The translations under genes and the position numbers were made by a program. From Gelatoporia subvermispora B (taxonomy: Eukaryota; Basidiomycota; Agaricomycetes; Polyporales; Gelatoporiaceae): a stretch of DNA of 64,000 bases. The notes beneath the pieces are model-generated. The model was not told where the DNA came from. It ran no database searches and saw only the letters and a program-made list of their open reading frames with translations. The stretch covers positions 1,301,286 to 1,365,285 of the forward strand of contig KB445800.1 in NCBI GenBank assembly GCA_000320605.2, in the 5' to 3' direction. Below are positions 1-11,726 of the stretch, piece after piece (the first letter of the stretch is position 1; the number at the start of each line of letters is the position of its first letter).

Positions 1-103
1 GGATGAATACGAAGCCATTGGGCATCGGACAAACCCGCTGCGCCAACATCAGTAGAGGTGGACAGTCTGCTGGGAGTTTGACGTACTAGACAATTTTGAC
101 CGG

Positions 104-145
104 GTTTTTTCTGTTTTTTACACTTTTTTACACTGTTTTTTACAC
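104..145. repeat. T-rich short tandem repeat
   Basis: Three imperfect copies of a TTTTTTACAC-like unit lie in a T-rich stretch upstream of the first gene. It is probably simple low-complexity DNA; a promoter role is possible but not shown. Confidence 0.5.
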
Positions 146-397
146 CTGCACGTGATATTTCTCTATCATGTGACATATTGTAACTTACGTTATTTACACC
201 ATGTAAAAAATAGGTCGGGGTACCCTATTACTTACATTACAATACTTACACCCCGCGGAATTTCTTACCGTACCCTAACCCTCACTGTATTGTGAAAGGC
301 GTACATATGACTGATCCCATTGTACGTTATCCAATCCTTGAATATGACAACATGAATTCTAACCAACCTTCAGACGTCATCCCCTTGCCAGTGCAGC

Positions 398-3216
398 GTG
401 GATGCACAAATAAGCGCCGCTGTCAAGCTCATGTACAATCAAGGACAGGCTCAGGAAATCATAATTCTGCAATGTATTGCTACGTTTGATCTGGATATCA
501 GCCGCGATTTCGTTCGGCGAGGGGCGGCCACTGTCTTCCTGGCGAATGATGCGCCCAGAGATCTATCTGCTAAGCTTGTAAAGGCATACCAAGAAGGTTG
601 TTATACAGATGTGAGGAATGGTGAGTGGCAAATTTGCGCCTGCGCTACGTGATTTAAGTAGTCTACCGTAGAACTCCTCAGTCTGATTCCAAACCCTCAC
701 GGTAAGTGCCTCTTCAGCACAATTGCCCGGTTTGACTAATCTGCTCACGCTATCGATTTAGCAACAAGTCTGCGAGCACGTATCGAGGCTTTCCACAATA
801 CTCCGTTCTTGGGAAGCTCGGACAAAGGTCTTATTGCGTACCTTGTACACAATGACAAACAATTTGCAAACTCTCGTCAAAGTCCGAAAGGGCGACAGGG
901 CAAATTCTGCTCCGTCATTCAAAGTGCTGCAAGCGGGAAGTCGCGAACAATTATAGAAGTCAAGCCATCCATCCTGTGCCTCCAGAACTGCGCTGAGTTG
1001 TATAAGATATAGATCGGCACTCATAGCATCTTCGTACTGTACATCAGCTTACGGCCATCAGAAGACCTCGCCGGCTATCCGTTCAGAGACGACTTTCCGG
1101 CCCGAGTACTCACGTTCTATACTCAGGACAAGTCCAAGTACCAACATCGTTGCCACTGTTTCTTTCGCGCCCTTTTCATTGCATTCGGACGTAAAGTCGA
1201 TTCATTGCTGAGAGAAGTATGTAATGACTCCGTAGCGGCGGTCAGACTGTGGCACAAGCAAATGTGCGGGACAGATTGGCTGTCTCGTATAGAATTTTTC
1301 GAAAACGTGAGGCAGGAATACGAGAAGGTGAGCCATTTTTCATTAGGCTAGGCTCTAGTACTAACGTGCGACAGATGATCAAGGAACCTTCGACGATGTC
1401 GAATAATTCATCTGCGATCTTACTAGATCTGAGGAAGAAATTTCCAAATATCTTCGACGGGTCCCACTACCCCAAGCTTGTTATCGCCATAGACAACGCG
1501 GAAGAGCTCAAGTGGCACTTCAATGCTGAACATTCTTGGTCTGACGTTGTGTGTGATATCGTCAGCCGCTATTCTCTGGCATTTCGAGAATCCGTTTGGG
1601 TTGTATTTTCCTCGAGGGATCAAGCTGTGGCCGAATACAACATTGGTTATGTACCATATATTAGTACGTTGCAAGGCGCTATCAGCGTTTCCGATGTGTC
1701 TGACATGGTTAGCAGGGAGCTCCTTACGCATCGCAGTCCCAGGAAATGATATATATCCTCCATTTACACTCCTTGGCTGGGATCAATTTGCACCACCTTA
1801 TGGTACATACCCAACGAGAGATGTCGCCAAGTTACGCCATTTGGTTCAATTTGGTCGTCCTTTGTGCGTGTCTTTGCAATCTGGTGGATTCGTTCTCAGC
1901 ACTAACAAAGCTTGGCACAGGTGGAAACACCTCATGACCGAATGTGGCACGTACAGCGCACTATTGGAGAAGTCTACCTCATACATGCTGCGAAGCACAG
2001 GGTCATTCGATCCAACCAACCACGTCCAAGCGCTCGCACTCCTGTCGCAGAGATTCTGCATCCAGATGACATCTGCGCACCCACTTGCTAACCACTTCAT
2101 CGCTGCCACCGTTTCGCAACACCTTTGCACTTGCATCGAGAGAGCGGACAATGGCACGTGGATCCACGGAGCGTATCCGTCCGAGCCTTTCCTGTCCCAC
2201 GTCGTAGCAAGCATCCTCCACAGGCCTGGCGAGGATGATGCTCTTCTGCGTTCGCTTGAGATCCTACTTCGATACGCCTCCAGCAGAGTAATTGTGGCCG
2301 AACCTCACGGCGATCTAGTCTCCCGACTTCTATGGATGCTATGCAAAGACTTCCTTGTGAGAGATCTTTCAATGTCGCAGATCAGTTCCGACCAAACGCT
2401 CGATATTGAACTTCCGTTTTGCAAAATGCTACCGCTTGCTGCATTGCTCGAAAGTATGTTCGGTTCCCGAATGTGGCCGAGAGGATCCCCCGGTAATGCG
2501 GCGAAGGATGCGCTCAAGAACGCGTATGTCAACATGTCGCATTGGGCACGCGTTGGTGAAGATACGGCAAGGTCTCCTGAGAAAAGGTATCCAGACCTCC
2601 TGTATTGTGTCCAGTTGAAGCTGACATATAACATAGATCAAGAAGGGCTCTCCGTCTGTGGGCCCGCACTGCAGGTGCCCAGTGCCATCTTCAACAGGTC
2701 CCCGTCAGGCAAATCGTGCCCATCTGGTACGATGCACCTGAGGCCAGCGCTACCCTCAAGGGCACGGCCTCATCCACAGACTCCCCGTACATGGGCCATA
2801 TACTCATCTGCAGCAGAATCAGTGAGGACCCAACTCCCTCTTCCTTGTTTGATTCCGTCACCCCGGAGCGCTATGGTCTGGAAGGAAACATGCCATACGT
2901 GGTGATACTACTCGATTTAGGCTGTAGGACTACGGCGATTCACTCGGCATTTGAGTCCAATCTGAATGCACCACGTCTCACAATCCATGCTACAGGGATG
3001 TGTCGCGAGACATTCCCTTTCCTTGATAGACTTGATCGTCTAGAACAGCTGATGAAGGATATTACCGAGCTGCAAACGGTATCACGTCCCCCAATCTCGT
3101 TCGTCGATGACCTCAACGATAGCCTCTTGTTCGGTAGCACAGTAGAAAGTTCTCATATGAATTGGGAGCGCCAGGGATATACCTACGACCCTCACGGCGT
3201 CGTTGTGTCCATCTGA
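398..3216 (+). CDS. Crinkler-like P-loop NTPase protein (uncharacterised)
   Basis: Several exons on the + strand encode a protein that resembles the Crinkler-like NTPases common in Agaricomycetes; this assignment is from memory of the family. Good exons are 398-620, 672-701 and 762 to about 957. The third carries an NTPase N-terminal segment with a Walker-A-like core (SAASGKSR). It is followed by ISLRPSEDLAGYPFRDD, an intron ending near 1377, and exon 1378 to about 1690. The intron 1864-1920 joins ..FGRPL to WKHLM. The last exon starts near 2698 (..VPIWYDAPE) and stops at 3216. Exon joins near 960-1040, 1690-1720 and 2640-2697 are uncertain, so a broken copy is possible. The start is not certain; an ATG at 308 lies in another frame. 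Members of this family are large, often host-interaction or self/non-self related; the function here is unknown. Confidence 0.5.
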
Positions 3217-4031
3217 CTTCTAAAAATCCACGTTTTTTGCTCTGCAGGTTTTGTTCGATCACAGCGCCCAGATTAATTTAGAAAATTTCCCTCGAAGCAG
3301 GTTGTGTAGAGAAACAGCGTGCTGTGCTCTCCAGTCCTGTCATGTGTAGCGACGTAGAAATGTGGACGCAATCGCTGTCGACATCCAGGACGATATCGCG
3401 GATCGCCGCTCTTGTATATGGAGCGGACTATGTCGGCCTGCCGGACACATTCCAAACAATCAAGGAAAGACTGCTCAAGATCACGAAGTCTTCATTCCCA
3501 AATTAAGTGCATTGACGGCAGATAATAAATAGACTAGTGAGACACTGCAGCCCGGTAATAGCGTACAATGTAGACAACGTGTGACACAGGGGTATAGGGA
3601 CCAACGCAAGCGAAAAACCTGGTTGGTACCGCGAAAGGGGCGAGGAATCATCTCGCACTACCCGCGAACGAGGAGAGCAAGAGTGATCAGAGGGCTCGAG
3701 GGACGAATGAGCGTGCATGTTCGAGTAGCTGCAACATGCGTCACACCTCCTGCGCATTTGCTCGGACATGGCCTGATGAGGACAAAACCTGCCGAGATCC
3801 GTCAGATAACCCTGGGAGTGGCTATATCATACTCACCTGGCATTCAATGCTACAGACAACACAACACAGCTAGAACGACTAGTGAGAGCTTTCTACGACG
3901 GAAGAATTGGGTAACAAGGAAAAGTGCACAGAAGTGCGGAACGGAAGTCTGAAATGCTTGACACCGAAGTCTACCATGTGCCCACGGCTCATGCGGATTC
4001 GGTGACATACTCGCTTACCTACTCATGAGAC
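3217..4031. other. Intergenic, no gene seen
   Basis: Only short overlapping reading frames without splice-supported extension or recognisable motifs. It separates the 3' ends of two convergent genes. Confidence 0.5.
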
Positions 4032-6957
4032 TTAAGCATCGTCGTCCTCGTCATCGCTGATGACGAAGACAGTGGGTGTCGGGGGAGGCTCCGGCCAGCG
4101 TGCACGCTGTCTTTGCCATGACTGCGCCACTGGAACTGGACTCGCGCGAGAGGAATTTGTATTTGGAGAGCCCGCCTTCATGTCATCTTCCATGAGACTA
4201 AGGGAGTCTTAGCCGGACTCAGGCGCTACCGTAAGCGTGAGATCGCGCTCACCGTCTGCGCTCCTTCAATATACTCAAAATGTTCTCTTTCTCCTCTTTG
4301 GTTTTTGCGGTGCTCAGCTTCGCCATCAGGAGCTTGCTTTCCGCGATCTGCTGCTCCAGGCGCTTCTGCTTGGCCGCAAGGTCGTCCTTCTCCACCGCTT
4401 GGACTGTTTTAAGGGGAGGAGTCTTGACAGTTTGAATTGTCTCTACAATGAACGAGACGGCGAGCTCATCAAAGTTGCCCGGACTAGACGTCTGTGCCAC
4501 ACTCAGTGTGCTTGCTTGTACAGTGCGCCTCGCCGTTGGTACGTCGAGATTGGGAGTGGATGGCACCGACGTCGGAACCGCACCAACAGCTCTCCGGCTC
4601 TTAACCACAAGACGACGCAGCTCACTCTCTGCGCTTAATGCATCGAGCTGTCGTGTTCCAGCATTCACCGGTGCAGGAGCAGCTATCGCCTGCGGGGCTG
4701 ACGACGGAAATACAGGCAATGATACAGGAGCGGCAGCTCTGTCTGCCGTCGACAATGCAGGCATTGCGGTGACAGCTGGACTGCCGGGCTTCGTCTGCAC
4801 AGGAGGAGTACCTGCTGCCGGGCTCCCGGACTTTCTTGTCATCTCCTCCTTCGTCCGCGCAATACGCTCCTCCAGATCCCTCTGGCGCGCGAGGAGTGCG
4901 CGCTTGACATCGTCGGGTGCGGGCGCCGGAGGAGTAGGTATACGGGGGGCGGGCGGGAGTGGAGGAATCCACGAGTCCGAGGATTCTAGCAACGGCGATG
5001 GCACGTGGGCTAGCGCTGCTGGAGGTTGAGGCGCCTCCATCGGCACTGGAACGGGCTGCTGCTCCTGCCATTCTTCCCTCTGCATCCGTAGCGCAGTGGC
5101 AGGGGAAGACAGTACGTGCTTGCCGATCGTCACGATCTCCTCATCCTCATGGATAATGAGAGGAAGCTCTGAAGTCATCGCCTCATCGTCCCATGTGTTG
5201 ACGTCTAGCGGAAGCTCGTCCGGTTGTGACTTGGGTGAGACTTGCCTTGACGATGCGATAGATTCTCCGCCGTATGACCTGATTTCGTCAGCGTCCAGAA
5301 CGCCGGCGCGATCAAAATACCCATCGTCGCTCGCAAGTTCCGTCCCCATCGACTCTGGACCGGTAAATTCCTCCATGGTTTCGAAATCGATGGCCGACTG
5401 CATGAGACTGCCAGAAGCACGATTCCACTCCTGCGCTGAGGGTGGGCCGGACCAAGTGGTTGTGTTCGACTGCAGATACTCTGTTTGCAGATGTGACAGA
5501 GACGTGTAGGGCGGCGGGCGAGGTAGGTGCGGATTGGGTGGCAGAGGTAACAGATCCTGTAAGGCGGGTGCATTCGCCTGCGCATTCCTCCCGGCTTTCT
5601 GCTTCTTCTGTTTCTTCTTTGCGGGCTTCGGTGGTAGAGGCACTGGCGGCGGAACCAGAAGCTCACCCTCCTCTATCTCACCTTCCTCCATCTCACGCGT
5701 CTGCGGCATATGGCGGAACCAGTACACTCTGACGTGCTCCCGACCTTGGCCACCGGTAAGTCTCGGTCCTTCGTATGCCTGGAATGCAAGATCCGTTCTC
5801 GTAAACTCGATCAGCGCCTTCCCGAAGGAGGGATCGACGTCGATCCGCTTCTTGCGGTCAAATCTGTTCGCCCAGGCGGCGACGAACTCGAGGTTGCGGA
5901 ACTTCTTGGGGATGAGCTCCATGACAAGCGTGCGCGTTGGATCGATTGGCGGATACAGCTCTCCAGCACGAGGGTACCGACCGAACATGGCACTCTCGTC
6001 AGTGACAGGTGGCATGCCAATGATCTTGGCCACGGCGGGAGGAGCGGACACAGTAGGTTGCGGCGGCAGAATATCTATGCGAGAAGGTGGCAGGGGTAGG
6101 GGCACTTGTGGCGGAGGTAGCGGTGGGGCCACACGTGCGGACAGAGGAGCATTCTTACGCGAGTGCGTATGCATCTGTGCATGCTGCAGATTCGTTTGAG
6201 AGGACAGTCTACCGAGAGGTTTGGCGGGAAGAGAAGGCGGTGGAGGAGTAGGAATGTATGACGGTGCCATAGAGGAGGGTGGCAGCGGCAGGGGAGCGTA
6301 TGAATTATACGACATCGGAGGGAGGACCTGAGAATATGCATGGTCCAATACAGGAAAGGTGGGGAGAGGCGGAGGTAGACTAGGGGGGACGCTATGCCCA
6401 GTCGCATGCCAGCTTGGGCTGGGGAGGTGTGGGGGTGGCGGTGGTGGAGGTATAGGTAGTGGTACGGCAGGTAAGGGGTGCACATGCACCGGGGGCGGCA
6501 GAAGTACTTGAGACTTATTTTGCAAATTCCTGTTGTTCTTCTTTTTCTTCTTGCTTGGTCTTGGTTCTGTCATTGGTTGCGTGGATGTACTAGGAGGGAC
6601 ATGAACTTGTGTGAGGGTGTTGTTCTCGTTCCTCTTGCGTTTTCGCGCGATGTTAGGAGCTGTGGCTACCCGCGGCCTGTCAGGTTCGTCCCACCGCGGA
6701 CAGATATCGGCCACACCTTGATTCTGTCGCATGGAGCCCCTACTTCCCGGGTGAGGGCTGTAGAAACTCTCCATCGAACCGTCCTGCTGCGAATCGTCAG
6801 ATCTGAGGAGGCAGACTGAGTCGTTTTCATCCAATGCAAGTTCTAAGAATGGATCACACCGGAAGACGTTCAGTTGGTCTTCAATGAATGCTTCTTCGTC
6901 GTCCTCGGTAATCACTATCGGTGATGCAAAAGAGCCCAAACCGTGTACCGCCATCAT
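4032..6957 (-). CDS. RRM-domain, proline-rich nuclear-type protein (956 aa)
   Basis: Two exons (6957-4253 and 4197-4032) join in frame across a 55-nt intron with donor GTGAGC and acceptor CCTTAG, giving 956 residues. Stopping at the exon-1 reading frame would lose the conserved-looking tail. Residues about 342-415 form an RRM-like fold start (RTLVMELIPKKFRNLEF.. KALIEF). The flanks are very rich in Pro, with basic patches (KKKKKNNR, KPAKKKQKKQK) that could be nuclear signals. Two charged helical segments (near 680-705 and 860-900) look like coiled coils. Both ends carry a hydrophobic run followed by acids (SPIVITEDDEE at the N terminus, VFVISDDEDDD at the C terminus), the pattern of SUMO-interaction motifs. 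An RNA-processing role is inferred; I do not recognise an orthologue. Confidence 0.75.
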
Positions 6958-7261
6958 GAGACGGATAGCAACAAGGGCAGAGTCAAGAAGTTTGCTGGGC
7001 TTGTCTCAAACAATTCGTGATGTTCCTGGCGTGTGGGATATCAGCCACATATTTAAACTCCGACATATCTAAATTCAGTAATTATCTCGGAAGTCGGCTG
7101 ATCTGGGCAAGAGTCTAGTTCACGTGCGTGCGTAGGTGTGCATCTGCACGCCACCGGTCCCCGGGTCCAGGACGCATACAAGTAATGGCAACTCCCAAGG
7201 CGAACGTCCGGATGTGAAAGCACCCTTGGGACATATGGGAAGCGCGGAAAAGCAAGAAGTT
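6958..7261. other. Promoter region of the RRM gene
   Basis: Short spacer between the 3' end of NDUFS5 and the start of the RRM gene, both on the - strand. No gene seen. It contains an A/T-rich segment at about 7048-7085 that could serve the downstream - strand gene. Confidence 0.4.
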
Positions 7262-7782
7262 CTACTCTCGTTGAATCAGGCCCACTCCTACGATCACACC
7301 GTCTGCGAGGATATCTGCAGCTTTGCGACCTTCGTGCGCCTGGTGTTGTGCCTTACGCACAAACTCGGCCTTCACTGCCTTCGCCCTGGCGATCTGAGAT
7401 ATATCGCGAAAGATACTTAGCAGCTGTGCGGTAGCTTTGAAAGTAAATGTGACCGACCTCGTTGGTGTGGTGCAGGCACTCAAGGTAGTCGTCCGCCTGC
7501 AGCCTACATTGCACCGGCGCGTCGGCCTGGGCGTAGCACTGGGCACATCATGAGTACGCATGCAAAGCTCATAGTAGAAAGCACGCACTTTCTGGAACTC
7601 TTGCCAATAAGCGAAGCAACGGGGAACACCTGGGTGCTACGCCTCAGTCTGCGATGCTATACGTGCCGTTTGAACGGACGACGTACCTCCGTGCACACCG
7701 TAGCCGGACTAGAGTAGCAACAGATTGATCAGAGTACATCAGAGCACATATCAGGTTATATTCGAAGTATACTCACGGCCAT
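7262..7782 (-). CDS. NDUFS5: NADH:ubiquinone oxidoreductase 15-kDa subunit, complex I (93 aa)
   Basis: Five exons (7782-7777, 7708-7687, 7629-7589, 7538-7458, 7393-7262) give 93 residues. The first exon codes only Met-Ala before a GTGAGT donor; exon 2 is 22 nt. The protein has the twin CX9C pattern of CHCH proteins: RC-FAYWQEFQK-C then QC-RLQADDYLE-C, followed by LHH and a basic/charged helix (IARAKAVKAEF). This matches the intermembrane-space accessory subunit NDUFS5 of mitochondrial complex I, whose four cysteines form two disulfides. Length is normal for the family. It is divergently arranged with the GET5-like gene, 240 bp apart. Confidence 0.93.
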
Positions 7783-8022
7783 TACTCGTCTAACGGTTCA
7801 AATGGGGAGGATGGATCGTGAGGTCGAGCTCAGCTGCAGCGATCGCAGGCGTCGCGTAATGTCACCGTCACTTACCGTTACTGTGACGTTTGCGTGACTT
7901 GGGCGCCTGTGAGGCGGTCCGCCACGCGCACCCGAGTGTCATAGCCCCGCACTTGGCCTGGATACGTTTAGCGAGACCTTTCTTCAACCAACCCCCATCT
8001 CGACTCTTGGAATTGGTATGAC
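7783..8022. promoter_or_regulatory. Bidirectional promoter between NDUFS5 and GET5-like gene
   Basis: A 240-bp spacer between two divergent start codons. It contains an imperfect inverted repeat, CGTCA (7866-7870) facing TGACG (7884-7888), embedded in GTCAC..GTGAC; TGACGT is a CRE/ATF-type core. No clear TATA box on either strand. Confidence 0.45.
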
Positions 8023-9209
8023 ATGGCAGACCAAGCTGAACTTGCATTTGTGAAGAATTTTGTCAACAATATTTCATCGCAACCGGTAGTCTATCCCAAC
8101 GACTTCCAGCAACCGCCCGCAGATTCGCTCAAGAGAGTCCCCGTTCTTGAGGTCAGGACAGCGTCGTCTTCGGTGGTTATGAAATGTTGAGATGTTTTGT
8201 TCTAGGTTGATGTGCCACCGCCACCAGAACCGAAGGCTGAGAGTGCTACCACACCTGGTAAGTCTACGTCTGCATTCCACCTACACATCACAACGCCACG
8301 GTAGACAGCAAGTTGTATGACGCGTCCTCTTCTACAAGTCTTGATAACGCAGTGCATTACACTTGTTGCCGTTGCATTGTTGAGCCCTTTGGACCACCAC
8401 GTGTCATTTCTATTCGCTCAGCATGCTACCTGAATTCAGTCGTTCCGTGTGTTTGGAATGTTCTTATAATGTCCAACAGGATCACTTAGTCTCGTGTTCA
8501 AGTCGTTGAAGCCGCCAAAGTCCTACAACATCACTGTGCAACCTACCGATACCATCGCAGATATCAAAGCCCAGCTTGCATCCCAGCCTGGCGCGCCCCC
8601 CGCGGATGTGCAGCGTCTGCTGCTGAAGGGCAAGGCTCTAGCGGATAGCAAGCTCCTCAAGGAGTACAACGTCAATGACGGAGATACCGTCAACCTTATG
8701 GTGAAGCCTGGATTTGAGTGGGATCCCAGCAAGGTTGCCGACACGTTGGAGGCTCCATCTGCCTCCGGCGGAACGATCACGCTACTGCCCGCTTCGGACT
8801 CAAAGACTCGTTCCGGTCACTCACGAATTCCCTCTGTTGTCTTGTCTCCGTCGCCCTCACTGTCACCTGCGATCAACGAGAAGGTGGTCGATATACCCCT
8901 TACTTTGGATACCTCAAACATTCCCTCTCCATCCACTTCGGGACCGCCACACACTACGTACCACACTGCGATCTCGCAGCCGGCATTTTGGGAGAAACTA
9001 TATGGTTTCCTATCGTACGTGTATTCCCGATTTCCACTCATGCTGAGACATCGAGCTCAATCACTACCTGTAGGGCCGAGTTTACGAACCAGGCAGACGC
9101 CGCGACGGCTTGGGAAGATTTCTTCTGCGCGAGCAAGGGCTCACTGACGGTCAGCGAGATAGCCAAGATTCGTGACCAAGTCGGCGTTATTGGTATGGCT
9201 GGAACTTAG
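8023..9209 (+). CDS. GET5: Ubiquitin-like domain protein, GET5/UBL4-like (283 aa)
   Basis: Four exons (8023-8151, 8206-8257, 8480-9014, 9074-9209) give 283 residues. An N-terminal helical segment (AELAFVKNFVNNI) is followed by a ubiquitin-like domain at about residues 62-135 (SLVFKSLKPPKSY.. QRLLLKGKALADSKLLKEY.. DGDTVNLMVKPG). A Ser/Pro-rich linker follows, then a conserved C-terminal helical module (FWEKLYGFL.. KGSLTVSEIAKIRDQVG). This order (N-terminal adaptor-binding helix, Ubl, C-terminal helical domain) fits Get5/UBL4A of the tail-anchored protein targeting pathway in the cytosol. The linker is longer than in yeast. An ATG at 8018 is out of frame and is passed over. UBL4-like is the safe call; GET5 orthology is inferred. 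Confidence 0.82.
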
Positions 9210-10116
9210 GGGAGACATGTTGATTGCGTTTGTGGATGGACTTCTGGCTTCACGGCGATAGTATCTCCAGTAATCGGCGTATAATCTTCCATTTGGGTTC
9301 ACATGGCTTTCGGCACCATTTCCTCTCATGCAGCATCACAAATCCCACATCTTTGCAACTTACTGCGCGGTTACTATACGACATGAAATATGTTCAATGG
9401 GCGCCCCTTGCGGGCAATGTGTTTAAATTCGCCGAAATCCGAAGTTGTGAGAATCGACGACAAAGTGATTCTATCCCATTTCATTCTTACTTTGCCAGTG
9501 CCTGAATGGTGAGATCTTCGAGACACTCATAGGGCCTCAAAAGTGAATGGGGCTTGCGTGTATCCTTGATTTTGATGTCACTGTGCTATTATTGCTGACT
9601 CCCTGTTATGACAGCTTTTGGAACGTTCATTGGTCGGCCTCCTTCCTTATTTCTGTGGCTGAGGGGTCTGCTGAGCGATGCCGCTTCCAAAGGCGTCATT
9701 GAGCCTGGGAATGAAGTATGCGGTTATGTCCCCCACGCCTTGTTACTTGTAATCTCCACGCGCAATGATCATGATATCGACGCCTTGCCGGGCCCCTCTC
9801 CTTCTCCATCGGGATGCATTTGTCCCATATCAAGTCAAAGCTCCAATTGCAAGGGACGCGACGGATGACAGCACATGACGAAGATCGAGTTACTCTACAA
9901 GGCTCTTGGTTCTGCTGTACACCGAAGGAGACCGTGGTACTCTTATAGAGTTCGCGAGGGAGCATGATCATGTGTAGACAAGCCCCTCTGAAGCCAAGCG
10001 TGCTTCGGCCTCTCTTCTGCCCCCGTCTCATTTATAGACCCGCACGCAACGTTGCCTTCCTTCGCACACACACTTCTCCAAGTGTTTGCTCTCGGCCTCT
10101 TAGTCGCCTATCAACG
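9210..10116. other. Intergenic, with TATA-like element
   Basis: About 0.9 kb without a supportable gene. A TTTATAG element at 10031-10037 lies about 80 bp before the ECM4 start at 10117 and would place transcription start downstream of the upstream ATG at 9964. Confidence 0.45.
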
Positions 10117-11399
10117 ATGAGCTCCCAGAAGGACGTTTCACACCTAAGTGACATTAACAAGATGAACACGGAAGACGACGGGTCGTTCAAACGCAAACCG
10201 TCTCAGTTCAGGAATTGGATCTCCAAGGGAGGAGAGTTCGAAGCCGAGGCAGGCGAGTCGATGGGTTTGGCTAAGCGAAGATCCCCCGCTAACTTTGATC
10301 TGCAGGCCGCTATCATCTCTACGTCTCCTATGCATGCCGTGAGTCCTGCGAGCAAAGGTCCCGAGGTTGTTGAACCGAGCGTGCGCGTTTAGCATGGGCG
10401 ACGAGGGCGTTGATCGTAAGGAAGCTGAAAGGCCTCGAGAAGCTCATTGGTGAGTCGTACGCTAATTCGCTAATCTTGCATTGACATTGTGTAGATGTCT
10501 CTGTTGTATCCCCACACATGGGCGAGCATGGCTGGCCGTTTGCCAACGTCGATGCGTTCCCTGCTGCTGACACGGACCCATTGTACAACTCGCAGCACGT
10601 CAAGGACCTCTACCTCCGTGTCAACCCCGGATACGAGGGCCGGTATGTCACATCCACGACCCGCTCGTACCCGCTGCTGACACCGCTGACCTGTAGCTTC
10701 ACTGTCCCCGTGCTCTGGGACAAGAAGACGGAGGCGATTGTCAACAACGAGAGCTCCGAGATCATCCGGATGTTCAACACTGAGTTTAACCACCTCATTC
10801 CTGCTGACAAGGCGGCCATCGACATCTACCCGGAGCAGCACCGCAAGGCCATCGACGAGCTCAACGACTGGGTGTACGACACTGTCAACAGTGCGTGACT
10901 TCTAATTGTTCCCCATTTGAGATTCTGGTCAGTAGCTGACAATGCGGCGGTAGACGGTGTGTACAAGTCTGGCTTTGCGAAGACGCAGAAAGCGTACGAG
11001 GCTGCGGTCAAGCCCCTCTTCGAGTCGCTCGACCGACTGGAAAAGATTCTTGAGGGCAAGGACTACCTGATCGGCGACCAGCTCACGGAGGCAGACGTCC
11101 GACTCTTCGTCACCATTGTACGCAACTTTACATGCTCATCTAGCTAATCACTCATTGCTCTTATTTAGATCCGCTTCGATCCGGTGTACGTTGGGCACTT
11201 CAAGTGCAACATCAGGACTATCCGTGACGGATACCCCAACCTCCACCTGTGGATGCGCAAGCTGTACTGGAACAACGACGCGTTCTCCTCCACGTGCAAC
11301 TTCGACCACATCAAGACGCACTACTACTGGTCGCACCCGATGATAAACCCGACCAGGGTAGTGCCTGTCGGTCCGATCCCGAACATCCTCCCCTTGTGA
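10117..11399 (+). CDS. ECM4: Xi-class glutathione transferase / glutathionyl-hydroquinone reductase (320 aa)
   Basis: Seven exons (10117-10252, 10306-10338, 10393-10449, 10495-10642, 10697-10890, 10954-11117, 11169-11399) encode 320 residues. The catalytic CPW motif is split by the second intron (YAC-P-WATRALIV). Family hallmarks follow: VSVVSPHMGEHGWPF, NPGYEGRFTVPVLWD, NNESSEIIRMFN, and the C-terminal helical domain with DQLTEADVRLF and HYYWSHPMINP. The enzyme reduces glutathionyl-hydroquinones using the active-site Cys. The first intron has a GC donor (GCGAGT), chosen because it restores the family length and leaves a good CTAAC branch site. The frame also runs upstream to an ATG at 9964 through a basic, Ser/Leu-rich stretch that could be a mitochondrial presequence; the TATA position favours 10117. 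Confidence 0.95.
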
Positions 11400-11726
11400 T
11401 GATCAAGATCAAGAAGGCGCATCGCATCTGTACAGTATCGGAAGCACTTTGGATGATCCGCGCGGAGGGAGAAAGGAAGTCAAGATATTGACTGTATCAT
11501 GTACAATCACCTTCTGAATGAAATTCGGCGATGGAAAAACTTATTGATGTGTGAGGTGTCCCTTCTATGGTATCGAAAGCAGGTACAGTACATCCCAGTG
11601 TACATACAAAGTCTGCAAGAGTCCCAGCCGTAATCATTGTCATGAGATGTCCATGGTCAGAGGTATCGTGTCAAGTCCTTAGGTCGTTGTGACAGATGTC
11701 ATGAGAAGGTTTGTCGGGGGAGGGTT
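11400..11726. other. 3' intergenic between convergent genes
   Basis: Shared 3' flank of ECM4 and the macrofage-activating-glycoprotein-like gene; no gene or structured element seen. Confidence 0.5.

Noticed and set aside
262..282. Telomere-like CCCTAACCCT
   Set aside because: Only about ten bases, not an array, with ordinary sequence on both sides.
5534..6199. 221-aa frame on the + strand
   Set aside because: Antisense shadow of the low-complexity proline-rich RRM gene.
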